This document shows positions 1-10,848 of a stretch of 64,000 nt of DNA, piece after piece. The position numbers and the translations under genes were made by a program. The notes beneath the pieces are model-generated. The model ran no database searches, was not told the origin of the DNA, and was given only the letters and a program-made list of their open reading frames with translations. The first letter of the stretch is position 1; every line of letters starts with the position of its first letter. The DNA is taken from contig NZ_BAABWX010000001.1 of NCBI RefSeq assembly GCF_040364665.1, positions 806,001 through 870,000 of the forward strand, written 5' to 3'. The stretch is from Cognatishimia sp. WU-CL00825 (GTDB lineage: Bacteria; Pseudomonadota; Alphaproteobacteria; Rhodobacterales; Rhodobacteraceae).

Positions 1-8
1 CGCCAGAC

Positions 9-614
9 ATGGGCGTTGCAGTGATCAGTTTCTTGGCGTTTGGCGCGTCACAGGTTGCCACACCGGGGCCAGCCAATATGGCGCTGTTGGCCACAGGTGC
101 GCGCTTTGGGTTTAGGGCAGCCATCCCCTTTGTCTTTGGCGTTGCTATAGGCAAACAGCTGATCATCTGGCCCATTGGTTTTGGACTTATGTCCTTGGCT
201 GATCGCGTGCCGGTAATATTTGAGATATTTAAATATATTTCAGCGGCTTACATCGCATATCTCGCGTGGAAAGTTGCAAATATGCGCCTTGGAACTGCGG
301 GGCAGGAAAGCAATGTACCTGGGTTTTTAGCCGGTCTTTGGGTGCATCCACTCAACCCGAAAGCCTGGGCGATGATTGTTGCTGGTTTTACGAATTTTGT
401 CGTGCCTGGGACACCACCCTTGCAGGCCACGGCGACGATCGCCATCTGTCTATTCATATGTCAGATGGTATTCCATCCGATCTGGGCTTTGGGAGGAGAC
501 CAGATTGCAAAAACTGTTGCGGGACAGCCCGCAGAGGTTTGGCTTATGCGCGTGCTGGCCGCTTTGACGGTCTTGTCCGTGCTGTATGTACTATTTGGAG
601 GAACGAGTACGTGA
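9..614 (+). CDS. LysE family amino-acid exporter
   Basis: A 201-residue, very hydrophobic inner-membrane protein of the LysE/RhtB family, which exports amino acids or their derivatives by proton exchange. The family signature ATPGPAN lies at about residues 17-23, followed by several membrane spans and a short polar middle segment. The length fits the family (about 200-210 residues). Only eight bases precede the ATG, so no ribosome-binding site can be assessed and a start further upstream, outside the window, cannot be excluded. The stop overlaps the GTG start of the next gene by four bases (GTGA), indicating translational coupling. The substrate cannot be told from sequence. Confidence 0.85.
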   Translation: MGVAVISFLAFGASQVATPGPANMALLATGARFGFRAAIPFVFGVAIGKQLIIWPIGFGLMSLADRVPVIFEIFKYISAAYIAYLAWKVANMRLGTAGQESNVPGFLAGLWVHPLNPKAWAMIVAGFTNFVVPGTPPLQATATIAICLFICQMVFHPIWALGGDQIAKTVAGQPAEVWLMRVLAALTVLSVLYVLFGGTST

Positions 615-1150
615 AACACGACGCAATCGTGAATCAGCCCGTGATCGAAGCAGACCGCTTTGTGCTGCGCCCATTGCGGCGTTCTGATGCTGGTTTGATC
701 GATCACTACGCAAGCGACCGCGTGTTGGCGCGCATGACCGTTGCGATCCCGCATCCGATCCCACCTGGCGCTACTGATGCGTTTATTACGCGCGCCTTGT
801 CAGACGCACGTGTCGCGGATGTCTGGGCCATAGACGGGCAAAAAGACGGTGCCGAAGAGCTGATGGGAGTCATTTCGCTGGATCGCGTTGACCACGGAAA
901 GTCGGAAATCGGCTATTGGGTGGCACCCCCATATTGGAACACTGGCGTTGCCTCTGCAGCTGTGCGTTGCCTGATCAATGCCAACCCGCTGAAGAGCGTG
1001 ACGATGTATGCCAGCGTTTTCCAAGACAACCCGGCCTCGGCACGGGTACTGACCAACAGCGGGTTTCAATACATTGGCGACGCTGAAAACTTTTCGGTTG
1101 CCCGTAATGCTGCCGTGCCCACCTGGACTTATAGTCTGAAGCTCGACTGA
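611..1150 (+). CDS. GNAT family N-acetyltransferase (RimJ/RimL-like)
   Basis: A 179-residue acetyltransferase of the Acetyltransf_3 (RimJ/RimL) type, expected to move an acetyl group from acetyl-CoA to a protein N-terminus or small amine. The N-terminal stretch ADRFVLRPLRRSDAG is typical, as is the central EIGYWVAPPYWNTGVAS segment (beta strand 4 and the CoA-binding loop), followed by the NPASARVLTNSGF motif. I chose the GTG at 611 because it overlaps the upstream stop by four bases and gives the usual family length; the frame is open much further upstream but that part lies inside the LysE gene. The substrate is unknown. Confidence 0.85.
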   Translation: MKHDAIVNQPVIEADRFVLRPLRRSDAGLIDHYASDRVLARMTVAIPHPIPPGATDAFITRALSDARVADVWAIDGQKDGAEELMGVISLDRVDHGKSEIGYWVAPPYWNTGVASAAVRCLINANPLKSVTMYASVFQDNPASARVLTNSGFQYIGDAENFSVARNAAVPTWTYSLKLD

Positions 1151-1272
1151 CGCGCCCAAAACGCTGCAAATGGCCCAATGAGAGGCTTGCCGCGGCTCTC
1201 TGGTCAATCTTTGCTTTAGGTTGGCCGAAAAACATTTTATCAGGCAGGTCAATGATCCGCCGAAAGGACTAA

Positions 1273-3410
<2,138 letters not shown>

Positions 3411-3478
3411 TTGTTCTTGATCCAAATACCCCCGCCGGAGGCCCACCGGTTTATTATTTTAAGCAAAGGAAAAGTCTG

Positions 3479-4744
3479 ATGAAAGACATCACAGATATCC
3501 CCGCCCTGATGCAAGAGATTGGCACCCGAGCCAAAGCTGCGAGTGCAGAGCTGGCCTTTGCCCCACCAGAGGCAAAATCCAAAGCGCTTATGGCTGCGGC
3601 TGATATGGTCTGGGACCAACGCGGGGACATCATCGCCGCCAATGTCAAAGATTTGGCATTTGGCGCTGACAAAGGGTTAAGCCCGGCGATGATGGATCGC
3701 CTGATGCTTGATGAAGCACGGATCAAGGGCATTTGTGAAGCGCTGCGCGCTGTGGCTGGCCAGGATGATCCGGTTGGTCAGATCCTAGAGGAATGGGACC
3801 GTCCGAGCGGCCTAAATATCAAACGGGTGCGCACTCCGCTTGGGGTGATTGGTGTGATTTATGAAAGCCGGCCCAATGTGACTGCGGATGCGGGTGCGCT
3901 GTGTTTGAAGTCTGGCAATGCGGTCATTCTGCGCGGCGGGTCCGAAAGCTTTCATTCCTCAAGCGCCATTCATGCTTGTTTGCAAGCCGGATTAAAGGCC
4001 GCAGATCTGCCTGTGGATGCGGTGCAGTTGGTGCCAACGCGGGACCGCGCTGCGGTGCAAGCTTTGCTGACCATGGTCGACACCGTTGATGTTATTGTGC
4101 CGCGTGGTGGCAAAGGGCTGGTTGGCCTTGTGCAGCGCGAGGCGCGTGTGCCGGTGTTTGCGCATCTCGAAGGTATTGTGCACATCTATCTTGATAAAGC
4201 CGCTGATCCGGTCAAAGCGTTGGATGTGGTGCTTAACGCAAAAACTCGACGCACGGGTATTTGCGGTGCAGCGGAATGTCTGTTGATTCACAAAGGCTTA
4301 GTAGACACAGTTGGCCAGGGCGTGCTCAAAGCCCTGATGGATGCGGGTGTGCGGGTGCATGCGGATCAGGCCTTGCAATCGATCAAAGGCACGGTCGCAG
4401 CAACTTCTGAGGATTGGGGGCACGAATATCTAGATATGGATATAGCGGCCAAAGTTGTAGACGACGTTGACGCGGCGATTGCGCATATTCGCACGTTTGG
4501 ATCCAATCACACCGATTGCGTGATTACCGAAGATGATGCGGTGGCGGCGCGGTTCTTTGAACGTTTGGATTCAGCGATTTTGATGCGCAACGCGTCGACT
4601 CAATTTGCCGATGGTGGAGAATTCGGCATGGGCGGAGAAATTGGAATCGCCACGGGTAAGATGCATGCGCGGGGGCCGGTGGGGGCGGCGCAGTTGACGA
4701 GCTTTAAATATCTGGTCGAAGGCAACGGCACCACTCGCGCCTGA
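3479..4744 (+). CDS. proA: Glutamate-5-semialdehyde dehydrogenase (gamma-glutamyl phosphate reductase)
   Basis: The second enzyme of proline synthesis, NADPH-dependent reduction of glutamyl 5-phosphate to the semialdehyde. An aldehyde-dehydrogenase fold of 421 residues with the conserved [17 protein letters not shown] segment and the catalytic cysteine in [10 protein letters not shown], around residue 260. It lies 68 bases after proB, a gap that holds a short GC-rich sequence resembling an intergenic repeat (see findings). A GGAAAAG purine run lies a few bases before the ATG. The 3' end converges with chpT, three bases apart. Confidence 0.97.
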   Translation: MKDITDIPALMQEIGTRAKAASAELAFAPPEAKSKALMAAADMVWDQRGDIIAANVKDLAFGADKGLSPAMMDRLMLDEARIKGICEALRAVAGQDDPVGQILEEWDRPSGLNIKRVRTPLGVIGVIYESRPNVTADAGALCLKSGNAVILRGGSESFHSSSAIHACLQAGLKAADLPVDAVQLVPTRDRAAVQALLTMVDTVDVIVPRGGKGLVGLVQREARVPVFAHLEGIVHIYLDKAADPVKALDVVLNAKTRRTGICGAAECLLIHKGLVDTVGQGVLKALMDAGVRVHADQALQSIKGTVAATSEDWGHEYLDMDIAAKVVDDVDAAIAHIRTFGSNHTDCVITEDDAVAARFFERLDSAILMRNASTQFADGGEFGMGGEIGIATGKMHARGPVGAAQLTSFKYLVEGNGTTRA

Positions 4745-4747
4745 TCG

Positions 4748-5332
4748 TTAAAAACATATGGAAATCTGGGTGGCTTTTATCTGGATTTCCAAATCTTTGC
4801 TTTGCTCTTTAAGATTTTGAATCAAAAGCGAAAAACTTACCGTTGCCGGGGTGAAATCCTGCAAAACTTCCAGTCGCGCAATTGCGGTCCAGAGCCCGTC
4901 GTCAATGCGCAGTACAACGTCTTTGACCGTAAGCTGCCAACGGCTGCCATGGCGCCTTACGGTGATCTTACCGCCCTGTGGCAAGGCCTGTTCCAGGCAC
5001 ATCACCCCCAAGAGCACGGATTGCACTTCATCGCGTTGGAGCACGCCTGAAACCTGCCAGTCGACAGAGGCACGTTCGCTGTTCAAGTCGTTGAAGATGC
5101 ACTCAATTTCTTTGTTTTGCACCGGTTGATCCGGCCCCGCTTGACCGAAGGCCAAGCGAAAGAAACGCAGCCGTGCGCTTGAGATTTTGGCGCTTTCAGC
5201 CACTAAATCTGTCTCTTCAACTCCGCCTTGGGTGAGTTGAAGTAATTCGACGCCATTGGAAATTGCGCCCACAGGGCTTATGAGGTCATGACAGATGCGT
5301 GACGCGACACATTCGGTTAATCGTTGAGACAA
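4748..5332 (-). CDS. chpT: Histidine phosphotransferase, ChpT family
   Basis: A 194-residue protein matching the ChpT family, which relays phosphate from the hybrid kinase CckA to CtrA and CpdR in alphaproteobacteria. The dimerisation and phosphotransfer helix carries the motif RICHDLISPVGAISNG, with the phospho-accepting histidine at residue 15. The C-terminal half resembles a degenerate HATPase fold without an ATP-binding G box, as expected. It is divergent from the DUF3553 gene, and a full CtrA-type box lies about 220 bases beyond its start. The symbol is assigned on family resemblance. Confidence 0.85.
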   Translation of the reverse strand: MSQRLTECVASRICHDLISPVGAISNGVELLQLTQGGVEETDLVAESAKISSARLRFFRLAFGQAGPDQPVQNKEIECIFNDLNSERASVDWQVSGVLQRDEVQSVLLGVMCLEQALPQGGKITVRRHGSRWQLTVKDVVLRIDDGLWTAIARLEVLQDFTPATVSFSLLIQNLKEQSKDLEIQIKATQISICF

Positions 5333-5362
5333 ATCTATATACCCCTATGATGGAGAAGCCCC

Positions 5363-5554
5363 TTGGAAGATCTAAATGCGTTTCTGGAACCCGGCATGCT
5401 GGTGCGCCATCCAGAGCAAAAAGACTGGGGCACAGGCCAGGTGCAATCCAATATCGCAGGCAAGATAACGGTTAATTTCCAAGAGGTTGGCAAAGTGGTC
5501 CTTAATAGTCGACGGGTCGGTTTGGTGCCCGTAATTAAGCCATTAACCGATTAA
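5363..5554 (+). CDS. DUF3553 domain protein
   Basis: A 63-residue soluble protein matching DUF3553, a small beta-rich family common in Rhodobacterales. The sequence FLEPGMLVRHPEQKDWGTGQ resembles the KOW-like or CarD-like fold start (V-x-H-P-x-x-x-W-G-x-G), suggesting a nucleic-acid or protein-binding module, but the function is unknown. Its start is a TTG with GGAGAAG seven bases upstream; the ATGs at 5347 and 5350 are out of frame. It is transcribed away from chpT, and its stop codon lies inside the CtrA-type box that precedes olsB. Confidence 0.75.
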   Translation: MEDLNAFLEPGMLVRHPEQKDWGTGQVQSNIAGKITVNFQEVGKVVLNSRRVGLVPVIKPLTD

Positions 5555-5566
5555 TTTGAGGTTAAC
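5551..5566 (+). promoter_or_regulatory. CtrA-type binding site
   Basis: The sequence TTAA-N7-TTAAC matches the full consensus for the master regulator CtrA. A second, closer-spaced pair (TTAA-N4-TTAAC) lies just upstream at 5535-5547. The site covers the stop codon of the DUF3553 gene and lies 108 bases before the olsB start, so olsB-olsA is the likeliest target. Seen in sequence; binding is inferred. Confidence 0.55.
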
Positions 5567-5673
5567 ACAACCAGAAAGTGTGCGAGTCAGATTTTTTTGA
5601 TTTTTTTTTCATTCGGTTGCCTTGGCGGGGCCTGCCGCCTAAAAGCAGGGAAAGCAAACAGGCACCGACACAT

Positions 5674-6447
5674 ATGACGACCGCGTCCGTAAAACTGAAA
5701 TTGAAACTTGCGGATTGCGAGGCTGATATCCAAGCGGCGCAGGCGCTGCGTTATCAGGTGTTTGTCAAAGAGCTTGGCGGCGACGGACCGCTTGTAGACC
5801 ACGCGGCAGGGCTGGAACGCGACGCCTTTGACCCGTTTACCGATCATCTTATGTTGTTAGACAGCGATCGCGGCGACGCCGTCAAAGACCAAATTGTTGG
5901 GGTTTACCGTTTGCTGCGGGATGATCAGATGCCGGCAATTGGGGCCTATTACACAGAGGCCGAGTTTGACGTCACTGCGTTGAAAAAGACCGGGCGCAAA
6001 CTGCTGGAACTTGGGCGCTCTTGTCTGTTGCCCGAGTACCGGGGCGGCACGGCGATGTATGTGCTGTGGAACGGTTTGGCAGACTATGTCGCCAAACATG
6101 AGATTGAAATTCTGTTTGGCACCGCAAGCTTTCACGGCACCGACATTGACGCGCTTTCAAAACCACTGTCCCTGTTGTTTCATCGCCATCTTGCCCCAGA
6201 TGAATTGCGCGTTATTGCGCAGGAAAAATCATTTCAAAACATGAATTTACATGATGAACGTGATCTGGATAGACGCTTGGCAATGCTAGAGATTCCTGCC
6301 TTGATCAAGGGCTATTTGCGACTGGGTGGATTTGTGGGCGAGGGCGCCTATATCGATCATGCGTTTAACACGACCGATGTTTGCCTTGTGATGGATACCG
6401 AGAAATTAAACGCCACACAGCGCCGGATCTATACAAGAGGAACCTGA
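5674..6447 (+). CDS. olsB: L-ornithine N(alpha)-acyltransferase OlsB
   Basis: Transfers a 3-hydroxyacyl group from acyl carrier protein to ornithine, giving lyso-ornithine lipid. The 257-residue protein has the OlsB/autoinducer-synthase-like GNAT fold: the stretch LRYQVFVKELGGDGP, then YRLLR, ELGRSCLLPEYRGG and FGTASFHGTD. The frame is open from 5578, but those extra residues are of poor quality and translate a T-rich leader, so I chose the ATG at 5674. Two bases separate it from olsA, which completes the lipid. A CtrA-type box lies upstream. Ornithine lipids are phosphorus-free membrane lipids, useful in phosphate-poor seawater; I do not recognise a Pho box. Confidence 0.93.
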   Translation: MTTASVKLKLKLADCEADIQAAQALRYQVFVKELGGDGPLVDHAAGLERDAFDPFTDHLMLLDSDRGDAVKDQIVGVYRLLRDDQMPAIGAYYTEAEFDVTALKKTGRKLLELGRSCLLPEYRGGTAMYVLWNGLADYVAKHEIEILFGTASFHGTDIDALSKPLSLLFHRHLAPDELRVIAQEKSFQNMNLHDERDLDRRLAMLEIPALIKGYLRLGGFVGEGAYIDHAFNTTDVCLVMDTEKLNATQRRIYTRGT

Positions 6448-6448
6448 C

Positions 6449-7294
6449 GTGCAGAAGCCGACCTGGAACAGCGAAAATGGCTATCCTGACTATGCAAAGA
6501 TCACCGGGATTGCCTGGCTGAGCGTGGTGGTCCGGGGCGTTTTGGTGCTTGGGTTATTGGCGCTTGGCTTGCTGGTGTTACTGGCACTTCGTTTGATCGA
6601 AAAACCCTTGTTTGGATTGAACCGCCCCTGGTCGCCACGGGTCACGCAATTTGTGTGTCGTAATGCGCTGCGTTTTATGGGCATCAGATTTGAGACCAAA
6701 GGCAAGCCAATGCGCTTGCCCGGTGCGATGGTGGCCAACCATGCTTCTTGGTTGGATATTTTTGTGCTGAACGCCCGTGACCGGCTGTATTTCGTGTCCA
6801 AGTCCGAAGTGGCCGCCTGGCCAGGTATCGGCACCCTGGCCAAGGCCACAGGCACGGTGTTTATCACCCGCGATCGCAAAGAGGCAAAGGCCCAACAGGA
6901 CATGTTTGAACAGCGGCTGTCGGCGGGCCACAAGCTGTTGTTTTTCCCAGAAGGCACTTCGACGGATTCTCTACGGGTTTTACCTTTTAAATCAACGCTT
7001 TTTGCGGCATTCTTTTCCGAAAATCTAAAGCCCATTTGTTACGTGCAGCCGGTTAGCGTGAGCTATCGTGCCCCTGATCAGGCCGATCAAAGGCATTATG
7101 CCTGGTGGGGCGATATGGAGTTTGGTCCGCATATGTTGCAGATGTTGGCGTCGCGGCGGCATGGCAAAGTCGAGGTGGTCTATCATGAACCGGTGGCAGT
7201 GGCGGATTTTGCCAACCGCAAAGAGCTGACTTCGCATCTGGAACGTCAGGTGCGCGCGGGCCATTATTTGACCCAAGATTTACCCCATGCGTAA
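6449..7294 (+). CDS. olsA: Lyso-ornithine lipid O-acyltransferase OlsA (PlsC family)
   Basis: The second step of ornithine-lipid synthesis, esterifying lyso-ornithine lipid with a fatty acid; some homologues also acylate lysophosphatidic acid. The 281-residue protein has an N-terminal membrane segment (about 27-48) and the PlsC motifs NHASWLD (His98 and Asp103) and FPEGTS (from 166). The start is a GTG two bases after the olsB stop, with AAGAGG upstream. The olsB-olsA pairing supports a role in ornithine lipids rather than only phosphatidic acid. Confidence 0.9.
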   Translation: MQKPTWNSENGYPDYAKITGIAWLSVVVRGVLVLGLLALGLLVLLALRLIEKPLFGLNRPWSPRVTQFVCRNALRFMGIRFETKGKPMRLPGAMVANHASWLDIFVLNARDRLYFVSKSEVAAWPGIGTLAKATGTVFITRDRKEAKAQQDMFEQRLSAGHKLLFFPEGTSTDSLRVLPFKSTLFAAFFSENLKPICYVQPVSVSYRAPDQADQRHYAWWGDMEFGPHMLQMLASRRHGKVEVVYHEPVAVADFANRKELTSHLERQVRAGHYLTQDLPHA

Positions 7295-7535
7295 AACCAG
7301 CGCACGCTGCTCAAAGTTTTGATTATTTGTACAATTTGTACGTTTCGCGGCCTGAAACGTACGATTCGCATTTAACGCTTGCCAGTCCACCATAATTGAA
7401 GTAGTTCGCGCGCATTCAAACCCGCAGGTGGGGTTTGGGCTGGTCCAAGGGAGACATCCTTGGCGGTCCGCCGGTTGGAGCAAATGCTTCCTACTTCCCC
7501 CACCAAGGCGTAAACCGGAAAAAGGAAATACACGC
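7295..7535 (+). promoter_or_regulatory. rpsB leader with alternative stem-loops
   Basis: This 241-base region has no credible gene. Near rpsB it can form a stem-loop CAAACCC/GGGTTTG (7417-7423 with 7431-7437) and another CCAAGG/CCTTGG (7445-7450 with 7458-7463). Two downstream segments compete with them: CCCCACC at 7498-7504 can pair with GGTGGGG at 7427-7433, and a second CCAAGG at 7503-7508 can pair with 7458-7463. Such exclusive pairings suit a ribosomal-protein autoregulatory leader. rpsB is autoregulated through its 5' region in E. coli; here that is an inference. Confidence 0.5.
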
Positions 7536-8309
7536 ATGGCTCTTCCTGAGTTCACTATGCGCCAGCTGCTAGAAGCAGGCGTACACTTTGGTCACCAAAC
7601 ACAACGCTGGAACCCACGTATGGGCGAGTTCATTTATGGCTCGCGCAATGGCATCCACATCATGGACCTGACGCAGACTGTTCCAATGTTGGACGCAGCG
7701 CTGAACGCAGTTCGTGAAACTGTTGCCAAGGGCGGCCGCGTTCTGTTCGTTGGTACCAAGCGTCAAGCGGCTGCACCTGTTGCAGATGCTGCTGAGAAAT
7801 CTGCTCAGTACTTTATGAACCACCGCTGGTTGGGCGGCACTTTGACAAACTGGAAAACAGTTTCTCAGTCCATCAACCGTCTGAAAGAAATCGACGAGAA
7901 GTTGGTTGCTGGTGCAGAAGGTCTGACTAAAAAAGAACGTCTGGGCATGGAACGTGACCAAACGAAATTGCAGGCGTCTTTGGGCGGCATCCGCGAAATG
8001 GGCGGCGTTCCTGACCTGCTGTTCGTGATCGACGTGAAAAAAGAAGCGCTGGCGATCGCAGAAGCCAACAAACTGGGCATTCCAGTTGTGGCGGTTGTGG
8101 ACACCAACTGTTCCCCTGATGGCGTTGATTACATCATCCCAGGCAACGACGATGCGTCCCGCGCGATCTCGCTGTACTGTGATCTGGTGTCTCGCGCAGC
8201 CCTGGACGGCATGTCTGCTATGATGGGCGCGGCTGGCGTTGATCTGGGCGAATTTGAAGAAGCACCTGTTGAAGAAGCAGTTGCCGAAGAAGTCGCAGCG
8301 GACGCGTAA
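7536..8309 (+). CDS. rpsB: 30S ribosomal protein S2
   Basis: Ribosomal protein uS2 of the small subunit. At 257 residues it has the family features: the start [19 protein letters not shown], then [10 protein letters not shown], the central coiled-coil segment and [12 protein letters not shown], plus an acidic, alanine-rich tail typical of alphaproteobacteria. The ATG at 7536 has AAAGGAAA upstream; the frame opens earlier, at 7428, but that is leader. It is followed by tsf 73 bases later, the usual bacterial order. Confidence 0.99.
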   Translation: MALPEFTMRQLLEAGVHFGHQTQRWNPRMGEFIYGSRNGIHIMDLTQTVPMLDAALNAVRETVAKGGRVLFVGTKRQAAAPVADAAEKSAQYFMNHRWLGGTLTNWKTVSQSINRLKEIDEKLVAGAEGLTKKERLGMERDQTKLQASLGGIREMGGVPDLLFVIDVKKEALAIAEANKLGIPVVAVVDTNCSPDGVDYIIPGNDDASRAISLYCDLVSRAALDGMSAMMGAAGVDLGEFEEAPVEEAVAEEVAADA

Positions 8310-8382
8310 GCGTTACACATCTGACATGGGGGCAGGGTAAGCCCGCCCCCAGACCGATCTATTACATTCTAGGAGAACCAAG

Positions 8383-9258
8383 ATGGCTGTAACTGCCGCA
8401 ATGGTGAAAGAACTGCGCGAAATGACTGGCGCAGGCATGATGGACGCGAAAAAAGCGCTGACCGAAAACGATGGTGACCAAGAGGCCGCAATCGACTGGC
8501 TGCGCACCAAAGGTTTGGCGAAAGCGGCAAAGAAATCTGGCCGTATCGCGGCTGAAGGTCTGGTTGCTGTTCAGGTTGAAGGCGGCAAAGGTGTTGCTGT
8601 TGAAGTGAACTCGGAAACTGACTTTGTTGGCAAAAACGCTGATTTCCAAGCTATGGTTGCTGGGATCGCTGGCGCGGCGCTGAACGTGGCAGATGTTGAC
8701 GCGTTGAACGCGGCGGATCTGGGCGGCAAGCCTGTGTCTGAAGTGATCACAGACAATATCGCGACCATCGGTGAAAACATGTCTCTGCGTCGCATGGCGA
8801 CTGTAGAGGGCGACGTTGTGGCTTCTTATATCCACAACCCAGCGACGGCCGGCATGGGCAACATCGGTGTTCTGGTTGCGCTGAAAGGCGGCGACGAAGC
8901 CTTTGGTAAACAGGTTGCTATGCATATAGCAGCGGCAAACCCACAGTCTTTGTCCGAAGCGGACCTGGACGCGGCAGTTGTTGAAAAAGAAAAGCAAGTT
9001 CAGATCGACATCGCGCGCGAATCTGGCAAGCCAGAGCAAGTGATCGAAAAAATGATCGTTGGCCGTATGAAGAAATTCATGGCTGAAGTGACTTTGCTGG
9101 GCCAGTCCTTTGTGATCAACCCAGACCTGACCGTTGCAGCAGCTGCCAAAGAAGCTGGCGCTGAAATCGTTGGCTTTGTACGCATGGAAGTCGGCGAAGG
9201 CATCGAGAAAAAAGAAGAAGATTTTGCAGCAGAAGTTGCTAAGGCCGCTCAAGGCTAA
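8383..9258 (+). CDS. tsf: Elongation factor Ts
   Basis: The guanine-nucleotide exchange factor for EF-Tu. At 291 residues it has the N-terminal UBA-like domain with [16 protein letters not shown], then the TDFVGKN motif contacting EF-Tu. Two core subdomains and a C-terminal module complete the usual length. AGGAG lies before the ATG. It shares the rpsB transcript and is followed by a strong terminator at 9281. Confidence 0.99.
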   Translation: MAVTAAMVKELREMTGAGMMDAKKALTENDGDQEAAIDWLRTKGLAKAAKKSGRIAAEGLVAVQVEGGKGVAVEVNSETDFVGKNADFQAMVAGIAGAALNVADVDALNAADLGGKPVSEVITDNIATIGENMSLRRMATVEGDVVASYIHNPATAGMGNIGVLVALKGGDEAFGKQVAMHIAAANPQSLSEADLDAAVVEKEKQVQIDIARESGKPEQVIEKMIVGRMKKFMAEVTLLGQSFVINPDLTVAAAAKEAGAEIVGFVRMEVGEGIEKKEEDFAAEVAKAAQG

Positions 9259-9280
9259 ATCTTGTTAAATCGTTAAGAAT

Positions 9281-9307
9281 ACGCCGTCCAATTTGGGCGG
9301 CGTTTTT
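9281..9307 (+). terminator. Rho-independent terminator after tsf
   Basis: A nine-pair stem, ACGCCGTCC (9281-9289) with GGGCGGCGT (9295-9303) including one G-U pair, is followed at once by a T run. It lies 22 bases after the tsf stop and ends the rpsB-tsf unit. Confidence 0.9.
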
Positions 9308-9643
9308 GATTCTGCAGCGCGAAATTATTGGGATCGTGTTTACGGGCCTTAAAAAATGAAACGGTGCCGCAGGAAGTACGACACCGTTTCAAATTTCGGG
9401 CCCAATCATTGGGGATGGGCGGGCCCGTTTCTTGAAAACTGCAGGGGGAAAAAACCCACGACTTTCAAATCTGCGACGCTGCCGCAATAAAAGAGCGCAG
9501 CGCCTTGAAATCACAAGGATTACGCTCTTTCTACGTCCCTGGCTAAAGCCACACTCACGGAACACGTGTATGATGACAGCTTTGGCGTGCTAACCCTAGG
9601 TCAGGAAAACCTTACTTTCCCTCGGATAAGTTTCATGTTGAGA
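9308..9643. other. Noncoding stretch with four stem-loops, candidate small RNA
   Basis: No credible gene lies in these 336 bases between tsf and the LuxR-type gene. Four inverted repeats follow each other: GAAACGGTG/CACCGTTTC (9358-9366 and 9382-9390), CGGGCCC/GGGCCCG (9397-9403 and 9421-9427), TTGAAA/TTTCAA (9432-9437 and 9464-9469, with an inner GGG/CCC), and AAGAGCG/CGCTCTT (9491-9497 and 9523-9529, with a nested CCTTG/CAAGG). The last is followed by a short pyrimidine run. A palindrome ACACGTGT lies near 9561. This could be a trans-encoded small RNA or a long structured 3' region of the LuxR-type gene; I recognise no RNA family. Confidence 0.4.
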
Positions 9644-10408
9644 CTAATTTGATTCGATTGTAAAGATCTGATTTAGGAAGGTTGCCTTCAAAACCGCCTG
9701 GGCCGTTGTTTCAACCGCCAAAGATTCACGGGCCAAACGCAGATGTTTTTCCACTGTGGCCGAGGTACGCCCCAAAAGTGTGGCAATATCCTGAATGGTT
9801 TTTCCGTCTGAAACCCATTCCAAAACCTCGCGCTGGCGCTTGGTTAGGGCGCGTTTGGGGTTCTCGTAGGGCAGGTTCAGGATCTTTAAGTGCAAAACAT
9901 TATTGATCAAAATCAGCTCTTCGCCGTGTTCTTCCCAAATTGCATCCAGCTCTTCCTGTGTCGAGCCAATGGGTCCGGTCAGCCCAATTGCGCCTTTGGA
10001 TCGCTGAGAAACTGTTTTGAAGCTGACAGTGTAACCCGTTGAAACGCCTGAGGAAATATTAAAATCAAGCACGGCTTGTTCTTCTTTGCTGAGACCCTCT
10101 GTCATGGCGCGTTCAGCAATGTGACGCCAACTTTGCGCGCCCACATTGTTCAACGCCCATTTGATCATGGGACCATGCAGAAACATGCGCTCGCCAAAAA
10201 AGCGATCAAGATAAACGCGGTCGTGGTTTGACAGAACAACAAAATCTTCGGGATCACCCAGGTTATAATCAACCCGAAAATTGGTGTATCCATAGATCAG
10301 GCGATCAAAACCATATTCTGCCATCTTGTCGACGTGCATTTTCCAAAGAGCTTCGAGCGTCGTGGCATTTGTCATATCCGCGATATATCGCAGGATCTTG
10401 GATGGCAT
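9644..10408 (-). CDS. LuxR family regulator with autoinducer-binding-type domain (solo)
   Basis: A 254-residue transcription regulator with an N-terminal Autoind_bind-like domain (about 20-170) and a C-terminal LuxR helix-turn-helix (about 185-245, with LTKRQREVLEWVSDGKTIQDIA). No luxI-type synthase is in the window. Aligned by spacing to TraR, three ligand-pocket residues differ: Tyr66 for Trp57, Phe70 for Tyr61 and Gly79 for Asp70, while Trp94 for Trp85 is kept. This suggests a solo with a changed ligand or none. It lies five bases after aroQ and is probably co-transcribed with it. Target genes are unknown. Confidence 0.85.
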   Translation of the reverse strand: MPSKILRYIADMTNATTLEALWKMHVDKMAEYGFDRLIYGYTNFRVDYNLGDPEDFVVLSNHDRVYLDRFFGERMFLHGPMIKWALNNVGAQSWRHIAERAMTEGLSKEEQAVLDFNISSGVSTGYTVSFKTVSQRSKGAIGLTGPIGSTQEELDAIWEEHGEELILINNVLHLKILNLPYENPKRALTKRQREVLEWVSDGKTIQDIATLLGRTSATVEKHLRLARESLAVETTAQAVLKATFLNQIFTIESN

Positions 10409-10413
10409 TTAAT

Positions 10414-10848
10414 TTACCCGAGGTGGCGCACCAAAGCGTCGATGGCTAATTCATAACCATGCGCGCCAAAACCGCAGATCTGACCGACCGCGACTGGGGC
10501 TATAAAGGACTTGTGGCGGAATTCTTCGCGCGCGTGAATATTTGAAAGGTGCAATTCAATCACGGGCAGGGCCGCTGAGGAGATCGCATCCATAAGAGCA
10601 ACCGACGTATGGGTATAAGCACCGGCGTTTAAAACGATACCATCATGGGTGCCACGGGCATCATGGATGGCGTCGATCAATGCGCCTTCGTGATTGCTTT
10701 GGAAAAACTTGAGTTCAATATTGTGTTTGTTGGCATGGGCCGTGCAGAGATTTTCAATGTCAGTCAGAGTTGTTGTGCCGTAAACTTCTGGTTGGCGCGT
10801 GCCAAGCAAGTTCAAGTTTGGACCATTAAGTATAAGAATTGACGTCAT
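10414..10848 (-). CDS. aroQ: 3-dehydroquinate dehydratase, type II
   Basis: The third step of the shikimate pathway, dehydration of 3-dehydroquinate. At 144 residues it is the small dodecameric type II enzyme: ILILNGPNLNLLGTRQPEVYG carries the catalytic tyrosine, followed by the NHEGALIDAIHDA segment, NAGAYTHTSVALMDA and ELHLSNIHAREEFRHKS. All expected motifs are present. It is the first gene before the LuxR-type regulator, five bases apart. Confidence 0.97.
   Translation of the reverse strand: MTSILILNGPNLNLLGTRQPEVYGTTTLTDIENLCTAHANKHNIELKFFQSNHEGALIDAIHDARGTHDGIVLNAGAYTHTSVALMDAISSAALPVIELHLSNIHAREEFRHKSFIAPVAVGQICGFGAHGYELAIDALVRHLG

Noticed and set aside
4759..4791. Inverted repeat TGGAAATC/GATTTCCA after proA
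   Set aside because: It lies inside the chpT coding sequence, has a long loop and no T run; it may be chance.
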